Below, in pieces: positions 54,289 through 64,000 of a stretch of DNA of 64,000 nucleotides. The DNA comes from Paratinospora sagittata. Its lineage: Eukaryota; Streptophyta; Magnoliopsida; Ranunculales; Menispermaceae. The position numbers were made by a program, and so were the translations under genes. Positions within the stretch are counted from its first letter, which is position 1. Every line of letters starts with the position of its first letter. The notes beneath the pieces are model-generated. The model had not been told where the DNA came from and searched no databases. It saw only the letters and a program-made list of their open reading frames with translations. The DNA is taken from contig CM069608.1 in NCBI GenBank assembly GCA_035771175.1, positions 10,124,019 through 10,188,018 of the forward strand. Direction: 5' to 3'.

Positions 54289-57200
54289 ATGTTTTAATTT
54301 CATTGAGGAAACATCACCACCATTGCAGCTGATCACCTCTCTACCAGATTCCTTGTCCTTGGGAAAATCCCTGCTATCATACAGGTGAAAATCACAAATT
54401 TTTTTGGAGTTAGTATTTCCAAGAGATTAAGGAAAGCCTTGTATTCCAATTTCTCTATTCCACCACAGAATACTGCAATAATATTAAGATTTACTTCTTA
54501 TCACAACAACAAACAGACACCAAAAAATAAAAAATAAACCACCTTACAGAAGAAGAGCTATTACTACTTAAAGAATTGAAACAAAACCAATAGGTGTTCT
54601 GAATGCTTATAGCATCTCTACAAAGGCCCTGTTTGGGAGCGCGGAGAAAGCCGAGTTGCAGCAAATGGTTTCGGCAAACGCAATTTTTGGGCGTTTGGCA
54701 AGTATACGTTTGTGTTTCAAATGCGATATTTTAGCCTTTTTGCGTTTGCCGATTGCGTTTGAAAAAAGTGCTTTCGGCTAGAAACGCAGACACGCTCCCA
54801 AACAAGGCCAAAGACTCGCAACTTCTCAATGTGGAGAGAGAAATCAGAATGTACCTTCCATCGAACAGACGAGGGGCATAACCCATGTAGGGCATCACAG
54901 CAGCATAAGGATTCATATATCCATTCATCCCAAGTTGCATGCCACTCCACCAGTATGGATTGCAGGTAGAAAGACCAAAAGGCGTGATATCATAACTTTT
55001 AGCTGCAGCATCTTCACAGGTCGGAGCTATCACTGCCAAAGAGCAGGATACTAATCAGACAAATAAAGGGATGACCATAAATGAAAACGAAGAAAACATA
55101 CCAGTAGAAAGCAATAAAATTCGAACAATATATTGTAAAGCTCAATGATTCTGGGCAGCACTTACCCTGAAGAGGCAATTGAGCTTTGTTCTGTTTCTTT
55201 TTCTTCCCTGGTAGACAAGAAATGTCAGGATAGTGTTAAAAATTTTAAAACCACCATTACAAAATGTTATCTTCATTTCCTTTGAAGACTTGAACTCTCT
55301 AACACTAAAGGGAATATGCTCTCCATAATGAGACAGATAAATAAAAAGCATAAAAACAATGAGACTTGAAAGTGGAGCATACAACCACAAATAAGAAAAA
55401 TCATCAATTAAAAAGAAGAATGTATAAATCCACAGTTTATATATAGTGATTCACCTGGCTCAGAAGCCAATGGCTTTTGCTTCACTAACTCTTCAACCAA
55501 CGTACGACTCCCTTCCGATAATGTTGGTACTTTCAAAGCCAACAACTCATGTGTGACAACTGATTTATCTGCAGCAGCTTTTCCCGTTTTTCCTTTCTCC
55601 ACTGGATGTTGTGGAACATTACTAGCTCCCTTATGAGGTGGTGGCATTTGTTCACCCTTAGAGGCAGCAGAAAGAGTGCGAGATGGGACTTTCGCCTGAG
55701 CAGATTGAGCATCTATAAACATAGAAAATTGTGTTTAGTTATGGTGGACGATGAATAACATTTCAACCAGAACACACATATATTGCAACACAAAAACAAA
55801 AACCTTGAATTTGCAACATGCTTCCCGAATTGCCTGAACTACTGCTAGTCGACTCACATAACCGGTTGATCACATCCCTAACGGCCTTATTAAGGAGCAA
55901 GTCATCAACAAGTACATTTGTGGCACCACAAAAGCACATTGACTTTGAGATAATGTGGTTCCTGATACCTGATTATGCAATTCACAAGCATGCATTATTA
56001 TCACCTTTAAAATCAAAATCTCATAAATAAACTCAACTAAGCTTTTTCTCAACTCTATGGGTGAAAAGGTCATAAATGAATAAATTAAAAACATGATAAA
56101 GATTTCTCTTTAATAAAACAGAACCAAAATAATAAACATAATAATAGTATTGATAACTGACATTGCACAAATTCATCATTGTAACATAAACACATTTCTA
56201 GAGACAAAACTATAAAAATAGACAAACTTCTTTCTTTGAACGAGCTAGGTTTACATTGTTACATCAATGTACAAATTAAAACTAATTAATTACAAGAACA
56301 TTATGGATAACTAGAAAGTCTAAGAATGATCACCAATCAACTAAGAAACATGATAGAAAATTTGCAAAAAAAACAGAGTAGCAATGGATGCAATCAGCAT
56401 GAATAAACTGAAACTTTGTCGAATCAAATGCAAATAAATAGACATACATTTGTCACAGAAGCTCTTAAAACAGCACTTGCTCATTAGTACGGCATCTTTC
56501 ATTACTTCTTTGCAAAATGGGCAATGGAGTTCTTTGCACAATGGGCAATATTACATTGTTCCATCAATTTACAAATTAAAACTAATTAATTACAAGACCA
56601 TTATGGATAACTAGAAAGTCTAAGAATGATCACCAATCAACTAAGAAACATGATAGAAAATTTGCAAAAAAAACAGAGTAGCAATGGATGCAATCAGCAT
56701 GAATAAACTGAAACTTTGTCGAATCAAATGCAAATAAATAGACATACATTTGTCACAGAATCTCTTAAAACAACACTTGCTCATTAGTACAACATCTTTC
56801 ATTACTTCTTTGCACAATGGGCAATATTACATTGTTACATCAATTTACAAATTAAAACTAATTAATTACAAGAACATTATGGATAACTAGAAAGTCTAAG
56901 AATGATCACCAATCAACTAAGAAACATGATAGAAAATTTGCAAAAAAAAACAGAGTAGCAATGGATACAATCAGCATGAATAAACTGAAACTTTGTCGAA
57001 TCAAATGCAAATAAATAGACATACATTTGTCACAGAAGCTCTTAAAACAGCACTTGCTCATTAGTACAGCATCTTTCATTACTTCTTTGCACAATGGGCA
57101 ATGGAGTTCTGGTGGAATATTATAACAGACCGAATGAGTGGAGGGTAACCCTTCAATTTCCATCTCAAAAGCAGCCCTGTTTTGTGTTGTATAAAATATA

Positions 57201-59778
57201 AAATGTTAGCAAGTGATGTTCAAAACCTAAAACAGAGATGCTTAAACAATTTAGTCAATAATATCCACTTACTCATTAGGCTTAAAAACAGCCATTGCTC
57301 CACTTGGCAATGCGTAAGAGCCATCTGAAGTTTCAATGAGCATTGACTTGGGAATACCGGTCGGAGGCCTCACTTTCTTAACATCATAATTAGGATCACC
57401 ATTAGTAGGGCAATGCTGGATAAAATGTCCTGGAAGGTAGAAATTTAAATTACTCAGCATTTCCAATAGTTAGTAGTAGACTAAGGAAACAAAACCAAGA
57501 ATGTCAGTGATCAACATACCACGAATCTTGCACCTGTGACAGAGATAGTTTGCAGGAGGTGTCTTCCGTTGAAACAGACTTCGGCCTTCAACATAAGCAT
57601 GAAATCAAATAAATCTTGAGTCAATGAAATCTTAGAAGAAAATGTGGGGAGGGAAATCCAACTCAAATACCCTAGAACTGAAGTTCACACTAGAAAATAC
57701 CCTAATAAATTCTTATGCAACACTACCAAGAAATAGAACTGTCACATAAACACACGTAATGCACTGTTCAAGGATTAGAGAATTACCTGAACCCCGGGCC
57801 CTCATCATTCCTCCATCCATACTCCTTCCAAATCCCATTCCTCTCTGAGTTTGACTGCAAGTTGATTTCAGAAGGACACGAGTAAAACAAACTAGTAGTA
57901 AGTCAACAAGTAGACATAGGTTGTGTTTGTTAACTCTACTCGCAAACTCTAAAAAAAGTAGAGGGTAATAACAAAAAACTTTAGTAAATATTTTTATTTT
58001 TTCTACTTCTAATTGAAGTAGAGGTATAACCTCCTCTACAAGAATAAGCAAAAAAAAAACACTTAGCTTATTAAATTAGAACTTTAATCTCTAATACAAA
58101 TAGAGATTGATTCTGAAGTAGAAGTAAAGGTTAAGTAGGGTTAACAAATAAACTAAAGGAAATTAGCCCTAGTCTCACCTTGGCCAGTCCAAAGCAGATG
58201 TATCAACTAAAGCCTTAATCCTGCTATCCTCGTCATCTTTACTATTAATAAAGGTGGAAGCATCCTTCACTGTACTATCACTGGATTGAACTTCCAGCTC
58301 TTCCGGAATAGCATAGAAACCATCTCCAAAGTCATACCCTTCACTCTCTTCAGTCTGTAGGAAGTCCAAGAAGTCGGAGTCATTACATCATTTCAACATA
58401 AAACATTTAAACACAGAAAATGAAACCACTGGGACCAATTCTTACATCTTCTTCCTTATCATCAATGAGTTTTTTCCTGCAACAGAGAAACAACAACAAA
58501 GTCATCAGTTGTACTACTACAAGTGTAATTGGAGCAGTTGAAACAAAATTAGATGTTCTAAGTTAGGCAAAACAATAAATAGCCAAAGATTTAAATGTTG
58601 AAGGTAGTGCGTACTCTTGTTGTTCAGTTATAATAGGCATAGGTCGTAGTCCAGGAATGCGGCAAACTAAAACAGAGGAACTTCTTGGTATCAACATAGC
58701 TTCATCAAGGTACTCTGAAGTTGCAAGCACAAACAGAAAATTAAGTCTATAAATAAAATGCATCACGAAAATAAATACAGCCAATGCAACTAAATAGAAG
58801 TTAAGGAACAATTGCAAATTGAATAAAATCCGATAATCCTCCACCAAATGCCATAAGTTTGGCCGTGAAAATAGTTAATAATGAATCTGTATTTTATTCT
58901 AAATTCTTATTACGTTTATGATCAAATGATCTACTGGCTTAACATAATGATGGAACTGAAGCAAATAGAGAACAACTGCCGTGAAAACTCATTAAAATCA
59001 GACAATCAACCATCAAACATTAGAACTTCTTTGCCATGCAAATTAACTAAATAGTTGTTCAGCTAAATTTAACAAAAAAAATCGTTAATGTGCACCGGGC
59101 AGCCCTTTTTCTCAGTTTTATCCAAATAAAACTTTCATCTACTTGTTTCACTAATTATATTTCTTCCCATCAAATGTTGGAAGATCTGGTTGGTTCAAAC
59201 CATTAGAAGTAGTCACTAGTCAATATCCATCCCTTTCAAGCCTCAAACACAAGGTTCAACGTTGTGAGAGTTATTTTACAAACAAGCAAGTAACAACTCT
59301 CACCTACTATCTCACAAATAATATCCGGCCACAACCCATGAAACCTAGCCGTGTGCACGACCTTGGTATGTATACGTGTGGTATCCCAGCCAAATCACGA
59401 GCTCTAATACTAGTATTGCAGAATCTAATCGACAAGAACTTATTATTGAACGAACACAAGAAGTAATAATGTGAGGCTATTACACCGATCAAACCTAGAG
59501 AATCTCAATCTAGCTACCACTCAAAATTCATAGATTAAGGTTTAGGGTTTAGATATATACTACAAATAAACAAAAGATGAATATTCATAAATCAGTACTC
59601 CCATCGACCGACCTTCGTTAGTGTGAGCGTTGAAGATGACGAGATCATAATCAGTACCGCTCCACAAGTTCTTGGATTCGAAGATTCTTTCTTTCAAATC
59701 GGCAACAGATATGAAAGGAGACTCAATAGGAATAGAGCAATAATCCTTTGCACTCTTGAACTTATAAAATACTGCCAT
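54289..59778 (-). CDS. RING E3 ubiquitin ligase, PQT3/RBBP6-like (DWNN-CCHC-RING)
   Basis: Exons: 59613-59778, 58615-58714, 58446-58476, 58179-58354, 57787-57854, 57520-57585, 57273-57429, 57025-57176, 55804-55968, 55455-55712, 55166-55207, 54855-55032, 54289-54370. All have GT-AG sites and consistent phase: 1641 bp, 547 residues, with the 3' end not settled. The ubiquitin-like DWNN domain starts at residue 1 (MAVFYKFKSAKDYCSIPIES...NEEYLDEAMLIPRSSSVLV). A CCHC knuckle CHRCKIRGHFIQHC is near 196-209. The RING begins ELHCPLCKEVMKDAVLMSKC near 280 and continues on the next exon (CIRNHIISKSMCFCGATNVL). Later exons give a disordered Lys/Pro-rich part and GREVISCNGGDVSSMKLK. Relatives ubiquitinate nuclear proteins; Arabidopsis PQT3 is a negative regulator of oxidative-stress tolerance. 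The C-terminus is shorter than usual for the family. Confidence 0.92.
54625..54809. mobile_element. MITE (185 bp) in an intron of the PQT3-like gene
   Basis: Terminal inverted repeats GGCCCTGTTTGGGAGCGCG and (other strand) GGCCTTGTTTGGGAGCGTG, with more internal self-complementarity (TTTCGGC, GCAAACGC). Flanked by AAA on both sides. The GGCC-TGTTTGG end recalls PIF/Harbinger-type elements. Confidence 0.75.
56250..57105. repeat. partial tandem triplication of the RING exon and its downstream intron
   Basis: Three near-identical blocks of about 280-300 bp (56250-56547, 56548-56824, 56825-57105). On the gene strand each holds the RING first half (PLCKEVMKD-VLMSKCCFK-FCDKC), the donor T|GTATGTC and about 200 bp of intron. 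Only the block at 57025-57176 has the exon's acceptor side. The others begin inside the exon and have no good acceptor. Coding changes in the middle copy: Ala to Val and Ser to Arg. Confidence 0.93.
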
Positions 59779-61000
59779 TAATCTCTCAGATGATGCAAAA
59801 AATCTATGGAAACTACAAAGAACGAACGAATATGGTGGTAGCTAGAAGAAAGAAAAGCGAGCACAGTAGTAGTCAGTAGATGAAAGCGAAAGAGAAAAAG
59901 ATCGTTCAGCTAGAAAGAGAACGGATGGTAGCTAATCTTGTACTTATAACAATCTAAAACTGCTTAATTTTAACGCAACATAGGCTAAGACGCATAGCCT
60001 GCGCCACGCGGTTAATTTTTATTTTTATTTTTATATTTTTATAATGTGTGCAATATTAATTTTTATTAATTTAATATTTTCAAATTTAGAGTTTTTATAA
60101 TATTTATTTATTATATTTATTTGACATTATTAAAATTTAAAAAGAAGGCTACTAATTGAACCACAAAAAAAACCCTTTTTATACTACAAAAAAAACTATC
60201 AATTTTGATTTCTAATAATATTCTTATGTGATTATACTAAAATGCCCCTGTTTTTTTTTCTCAATTTAAAAAGTTTTTTTTTTAAATTTTTTCGTCGTGG
60301 GCTTTGGTCGCACAAGACCGAACCAAATATAATTTTTCTTTTTAACTATTCAGTCGGAGATGACAGAACCTAAAACATTATTAGGTTCGGTAATCTCTAA
60401 TCAAACCTATCGTGATCGATTCGGTATCACAAGTCCAAACCAATCGCGATTCCTTCTCACCCATGCCAATTTCTTCCCACTTCCGGCGACGTTTTTCACA
60501 AACAAAAACACTAAAACATTTGATTTCATGTAATCTAAATACTAAATATGATATATACATTAAAAAAAAAATCTTACTGATTTAGTGGTTTTTTTGTTAA
60601 AGAGAAGATTATAACAATGAAGTAAAAGATTTTTGTAGTGATTTAGGGTTTTGGGTGTAGTGATTTAGGGTTTTTAGTGTTGAAAATTTGAAAAAAAAAA
60701 TGTAGAGGGAGTTGAAGAGGATGTTTTGAAAATGGTTAAAATATGAGAGAAAATGAAAAGGGTGTTTTAGAAAGTTTAACGTGGTAAAGATATCAGTTTT
60801 TTATATTTTTTGGTAGAAATAGAATGTGGTAGAAAAAGAATGTGGTGAGACCTCACACCATGCTATTTGACATATGGCATTTTCACTGTTTTTTTTTTCA
60901 TCCTTTTTTTTACATTTTTTTTTGTTTTATTTTTTCTTAAAGTATTCCAATCCACATATATAAATTAAAAAAAAAGTACTCCAATCCAATGTATGAGAGT
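59779..61000. other. upstream region of the PQT3-like gene, then AT-rich intergenic DNA
   Basis: GAAAG-rich probable 5' leader to about 59940, then poly(A/T)-rich sequence. GTAGTGATTTAGGGTTTT occurs twice near 60636-60675 (telobox-like AAACCCT on the other strand). No supported gene. Confidence 0.45.
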
Positions 61001-62200
61001 TGTTGCAACCATAAAGATGCAGAAAATGTCAATTCTCCGTCAGGTTTCTACCTCTATCCTTCAATCTTTGTATTCATCTCATGAAATAATACAAAGATTG
61101 ATTTTGATGAGATTAGTATCGGATGGGAAATCTTGTATTTGTTGATACAAAAGATGTATCGGTGTAGTGATAACAGAACGAAGTTGATTATTGACTTCAA
61201 GGCACATTCTAAAAGACATTGTTTTTTACACAATATTTCTCTCCGATAGAATCACGAGAACACAATGGCGTATGTAAAAAATCACTTTCAAGATATAATA
61301 AAGCCTCACTCAACGGTGTTGAATATGGATTGTATTCGTTGACCCAACCCAACCAAGAACACTCTAAATATTAGAACAGGATGATGTCAAGAAAAAAATA
61401 AATCAAGGAGAATAAATCACTTGATGTAATTGGGACGGATGAAAGTAAGGGCTTGGTCCCTTATTTATAGTTTTCTTCATTTCTATTGGCTAATAGACAT
61501 GTCCTTTTGATTGGTTGCATCCTTTTAATTAATAGACACTCGTTCATGTGATAGATGTATCTATATGTTTGAATTTGTACCTCTTCATTAATAGACACTT
61601 ATTCTTGTGAATAGATGTTTCTATTTGATTAAATGCGTCTTTTCATCAATAGACATTTTTTTTCCAATGGATACATATATCTACATTCATCATCCTTGAA
61701 ACTGAATGCATAAATGACAGGAGTCTTTGGACTTGAAATTTACTTAGTGCAAATACTTCAAAGCTTCATCAAGGTGCTATGGTGAATAGATCTTGAACCA
61801 AGAACCTTATATGATAAAATCGAAAACATAGTACATACTTATTTCTTGTAAAAGAGTGTTTTGTATGCCCGCACACTAACGGCCTAATGCTCATATCTTG
61901 ATTTCATGAGTGCTTTAAAAACGATCTAGAATTCCAAAGGTAATGGCCTTACTTCCACACTTATAAATAATTAAGTTTAATTAAGTGATTCTACAAGTCA
62001 CTCTTTTTTATTTATTAATATATAATATCAATCTTTTTCATGCAAAACCAACTCTAAAATATGAAGAAACCTTGTTGTATTTCTTTAGTGTTCCACTAAC
62101 TAGTATTTAACTTGTTGATACCACGTTAAACTTTGTCTGTATTTTCAAGACATAAGTTGGGTTAAAATTAAATGTGATTGATTTATTTTATAGATCTAAG
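61000..62200 (-). repeat. probable copia LTR region with internal degenerate tandem repeat
   Basis: Lies on the 3' side of the minus-strand RNase H relic, where a 3' LTR is expected. 61470-61685 holds three to four degenerate copies of a roughly 65-bp unit with AATAGACA and TTTTCAT-AAT phrases. Ends were not located. Confidence 0.4.
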
Positions 62201-62219
62201 TCTTATTCCTTTGGAAGTG

Positions 62220-62690
62220 ACATGAATCATTTCCCTAATAAGACCTTTAGTTAGAAAATCTGCTAAATTCTTGTTAGATTCCATAGTCCATTGTAACCAC
62301 TCCATTTTTTAGTAAAATGTTGCATGATTAAGTGGTGTCAAAAGCAATATGTCTAAACTTACCATTATAGGTCTTGTTTGAAACTTTATATAGTGTAGCC
62401 TTACTATCACAATTAATTATAATTGTTGGAGTAGGCTTATTCCATAATGGTATATCTATTAATAAGTTTCTAAGCCATTATGCCTTTTTACATGCATCTG
62501 CTATGGTTATAAATTTTGATAACATGGTAGAGTTAGCTATACACATTTGCTTTTTTGACCCCCATGATATGGTAGCTCCTCTTTGTGTAAAAATCTTTAG
62601 ATTTGGATTTAATATTGTTCCAATTTGCATTACTGTATCCTTCTAATACAGATGGATAACCCTCATAAAATTATAGTTCACGGTTCCCTT
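62220..62690 (-). pseudogene. copia RNase H relic, minus strand
   Basis: With frame changes the minus strand gives GATISWGSKKQMCIANSTML, then ADACKKA-WLRNLLIDIPLW, CDSKATLYKVSNKTYNGKF, RHIAFD and NGVVTMDYGI. This is the C-terminal RNase H pattern of Angela/Tork-type copia elements (GAISWKS...STMEAEF...EWLRN...NGKSRHI). Several stops. Confidence 0.85.
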
Positions 62691-62699
62691 TAGGTATCT

Positions 62700-62930
62700 T
62701 AAAAGTCTCAAAAATAGCAATCCAAAGAATTTGTAATGGGAAGGAATTATGTATTGCGATTGTGTGGGAGTCTGCTTTGTATTTTGCTTCTTTTTGGAAA
62801 TCTGGGAGTTCTCACTCCAAGGGGTATGGGTTAAATGAATGGCTTAGTGGGTGGGGGTGTCTTTGTAAGTAATTTGTCAGCACCTCCGATGCTTCTTTCT
62901 CTCTTTGTAACCTATTTTTCTAATTAATAT
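62700..62930. other. unassigned, possibly a LINE 3' tail
   Basis: The plus strand has an open stretch ELCIAIVWESALYFASFWKS that vaguely recalls plant LINE C-termini, followed by non-coding sequence. Weak. Confidence 0.25.
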
Positions 62931-62931
62931 T

Positions 62932-63269
62932 GTCGCAACCCCCTCCGTAGGGTAACGTCACAATCAACATAAAATACCATATACGTCATACATAGACGTA
63001 TATAATACTCTGTCAACCTCTTCTTTTAAGAATAACCACAAAATTCTCTAAAAATTTTTGGCTGAACCTCCGCATAATCTGAGGTTCCACATAAACCTAA
63101 TAAACCACAATCATTCACATAAACCATTCCATTTCTACTTCACATCCACATTCATATATACATAACATCAAAGTCATAATCTCATATACATCTTCTAATA
63201 TTATTCACATGTATTGCTTTCATAATTATATAACTCACTAATCATTATATACATAGTTTAATGTTATGT

Positions 63270-63331
<62 letters not shown>

Positions 63332-63700
63332 AACAAAAGACACAAACTCATTTCCCTTACACGTACTCACATCAAAATCAGACAAGCTCAGATCAATTCT
63401 CTGAAGCCTTGCCATTGCCCTTGTAATCGACACCTGTAAATAAGAAAAATTTGAGGTGAGCTACAACAAGCTCAGTGAGTAATCTAGTAATGACATTACA
63501 TATGCATCTATAATAAAACACAACATGTAAAACAACAGTAGAAACCAAATGCAAGCCAATATGAAATAATCATAGATGATCAAGATAATCCATGTCATTT
63601 TTTTCAAATTAAACAATGCATATCTTTGTAAAACATATGCTCATGATCTTGGTGTATGGGTTGAGTCTGTATCCTTCTTATACGTCTATAAGACGAGAAC
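62932..63700 (-). repeat. gypsy-type LTR, 3' part, minus strand
   Basis: The minus-strand 3' end reads ...GTTACCCTACGGAGG...GTTGCGACA (TGTCGCAACC at 62935 on plus). The CACTGAGCTTGTTGTAGCTCAC module with TTTACAGG follows at 63411-63480, as in the solo LTRs A and B. The 5' part is missing: the sequence runs into integrase near 63700 through a deletion. Confidence 0.7.
63272..63329. repeat. (AT)n microsatellite
   Basis: About 29 AT repeats inside the LTR fragment. Confidence 0.97.
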
Positions 63701-64000
63701 CCGGCCTCATTTAACCAGATCAAAACTATTAGGTAATGAATAGACAATGGCTGCATCTGTCCTCTAGGTTTTCGATGTTCAGCCTTAACCTGTTGACATA
63801 CTCCACATTTCTGAATATACTCAGCTATACCCTTCTTCATCCCATGCCACCAAATTGTTCTCTTCATATCGTGATACATTTTGGTTGACCCGGGTGGATA
63901 GTATACTAATATCTGTGTGTTGTCTAGAGTAACTCTGCTATCAGATTATGGTTTACTAGAGCTCATAATTTCCCTTGAAATCGTGATACACCATCTGAAT
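63700..64000 (-). pseudogene. Ty3/gypsy integrase fragment, continues past the window
   Basis: The minus strand shows the H2C2 zinc-binding region MYHDMKRTIWWHGMKKGIAE, then YIQKCGVCQQVKAEHRKPRG and MQPL, typical of chromovirus (Tekay/Del-like) integrases. The preceding residues to the window edge contain stops. It breaks off near 63740 where LTR-like sequence begins. Confidence 0.85.

Noticed and set aside
54717..54950. 77-codon minus-strand frame over PQT3-like exon 12
   Set aside because: Wrong frame for exon 12 and runs into the intronic MITE.

Overview
This is plant nuclear DNA, most likely from a eudicot. It is AT-rich and intron-bearing, and retrotransposon wreckage fills most of the space between a few genuine genes. 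The species cannot be fixed from the sequence. No bacterial, plastid, CRISPR, rRNA or convincing tRNA features were seen.

Host genes, all on the minus strand: (1) a P-class pentatricopeptide-repeat (PPR) protein at 1-1631, open at the left window edge; (2) a possible two-exon 82-residue protein at 1713-2059, whose upstream region carries a young Ty1/copia insertion; (3) a complete seven-exon vacuolar acid invertase at 30209-34585, with the family's 9-nt mini-exon and one apparent GC-AG intron; (4) a PQT3/RBBP6-like E3 ubiquitin ligase (DWNN, CCHC knuckle, RING) at about 54289-59778, perhaps reaching 52821, in which the first half of the RING exon and its donor site is present three times.

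Transposon layout: 2172-6823 is a recent copia element with both LTRs (5 differences in 365 bp) and a TSD. 7304-7739 holds a tandem repeat and an LTR scrap. 7740-17165 is an old minus-strand Sirevirus-like copia element; one of its LTRs carries an 868-bp double foldback insertion (9099-9966), and the other LTR is the exact empty site. 17166-24240 is a second, plus-strand Sirevirus-like element that abuts the first head to head and contains a 2471-bp solo LTR. 24240-27125 holds further LTR and copia fragments. 27147-28071 is an inverted-repeat element. 37480-39850 is a dead hAT transposase. 39860-44800 is a three-level nest (copia pol, copia LTR, gypsy-type solo LTR). 45720-50240 is a LINE with a gypsy-type solo LTR inside. 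61000-64000 holds a minus-strand copia RNase H relic and the edge of a Ty3/gypsy element.

The least ordinary items are the nearly perfect double foldback element with tRNA-like Pol III boxes at its centre, the partial triplication of a RING exon, the head-to-head Sirevirus pair sharing one LTR region, an intron-acceptor-like module shared by four related large LTRs, and GAAACGCGTTTC-type palindrome arrays recurring in unrelated LTRs. All boundaries and splice sites were read by eye; no alignment or database search was run.
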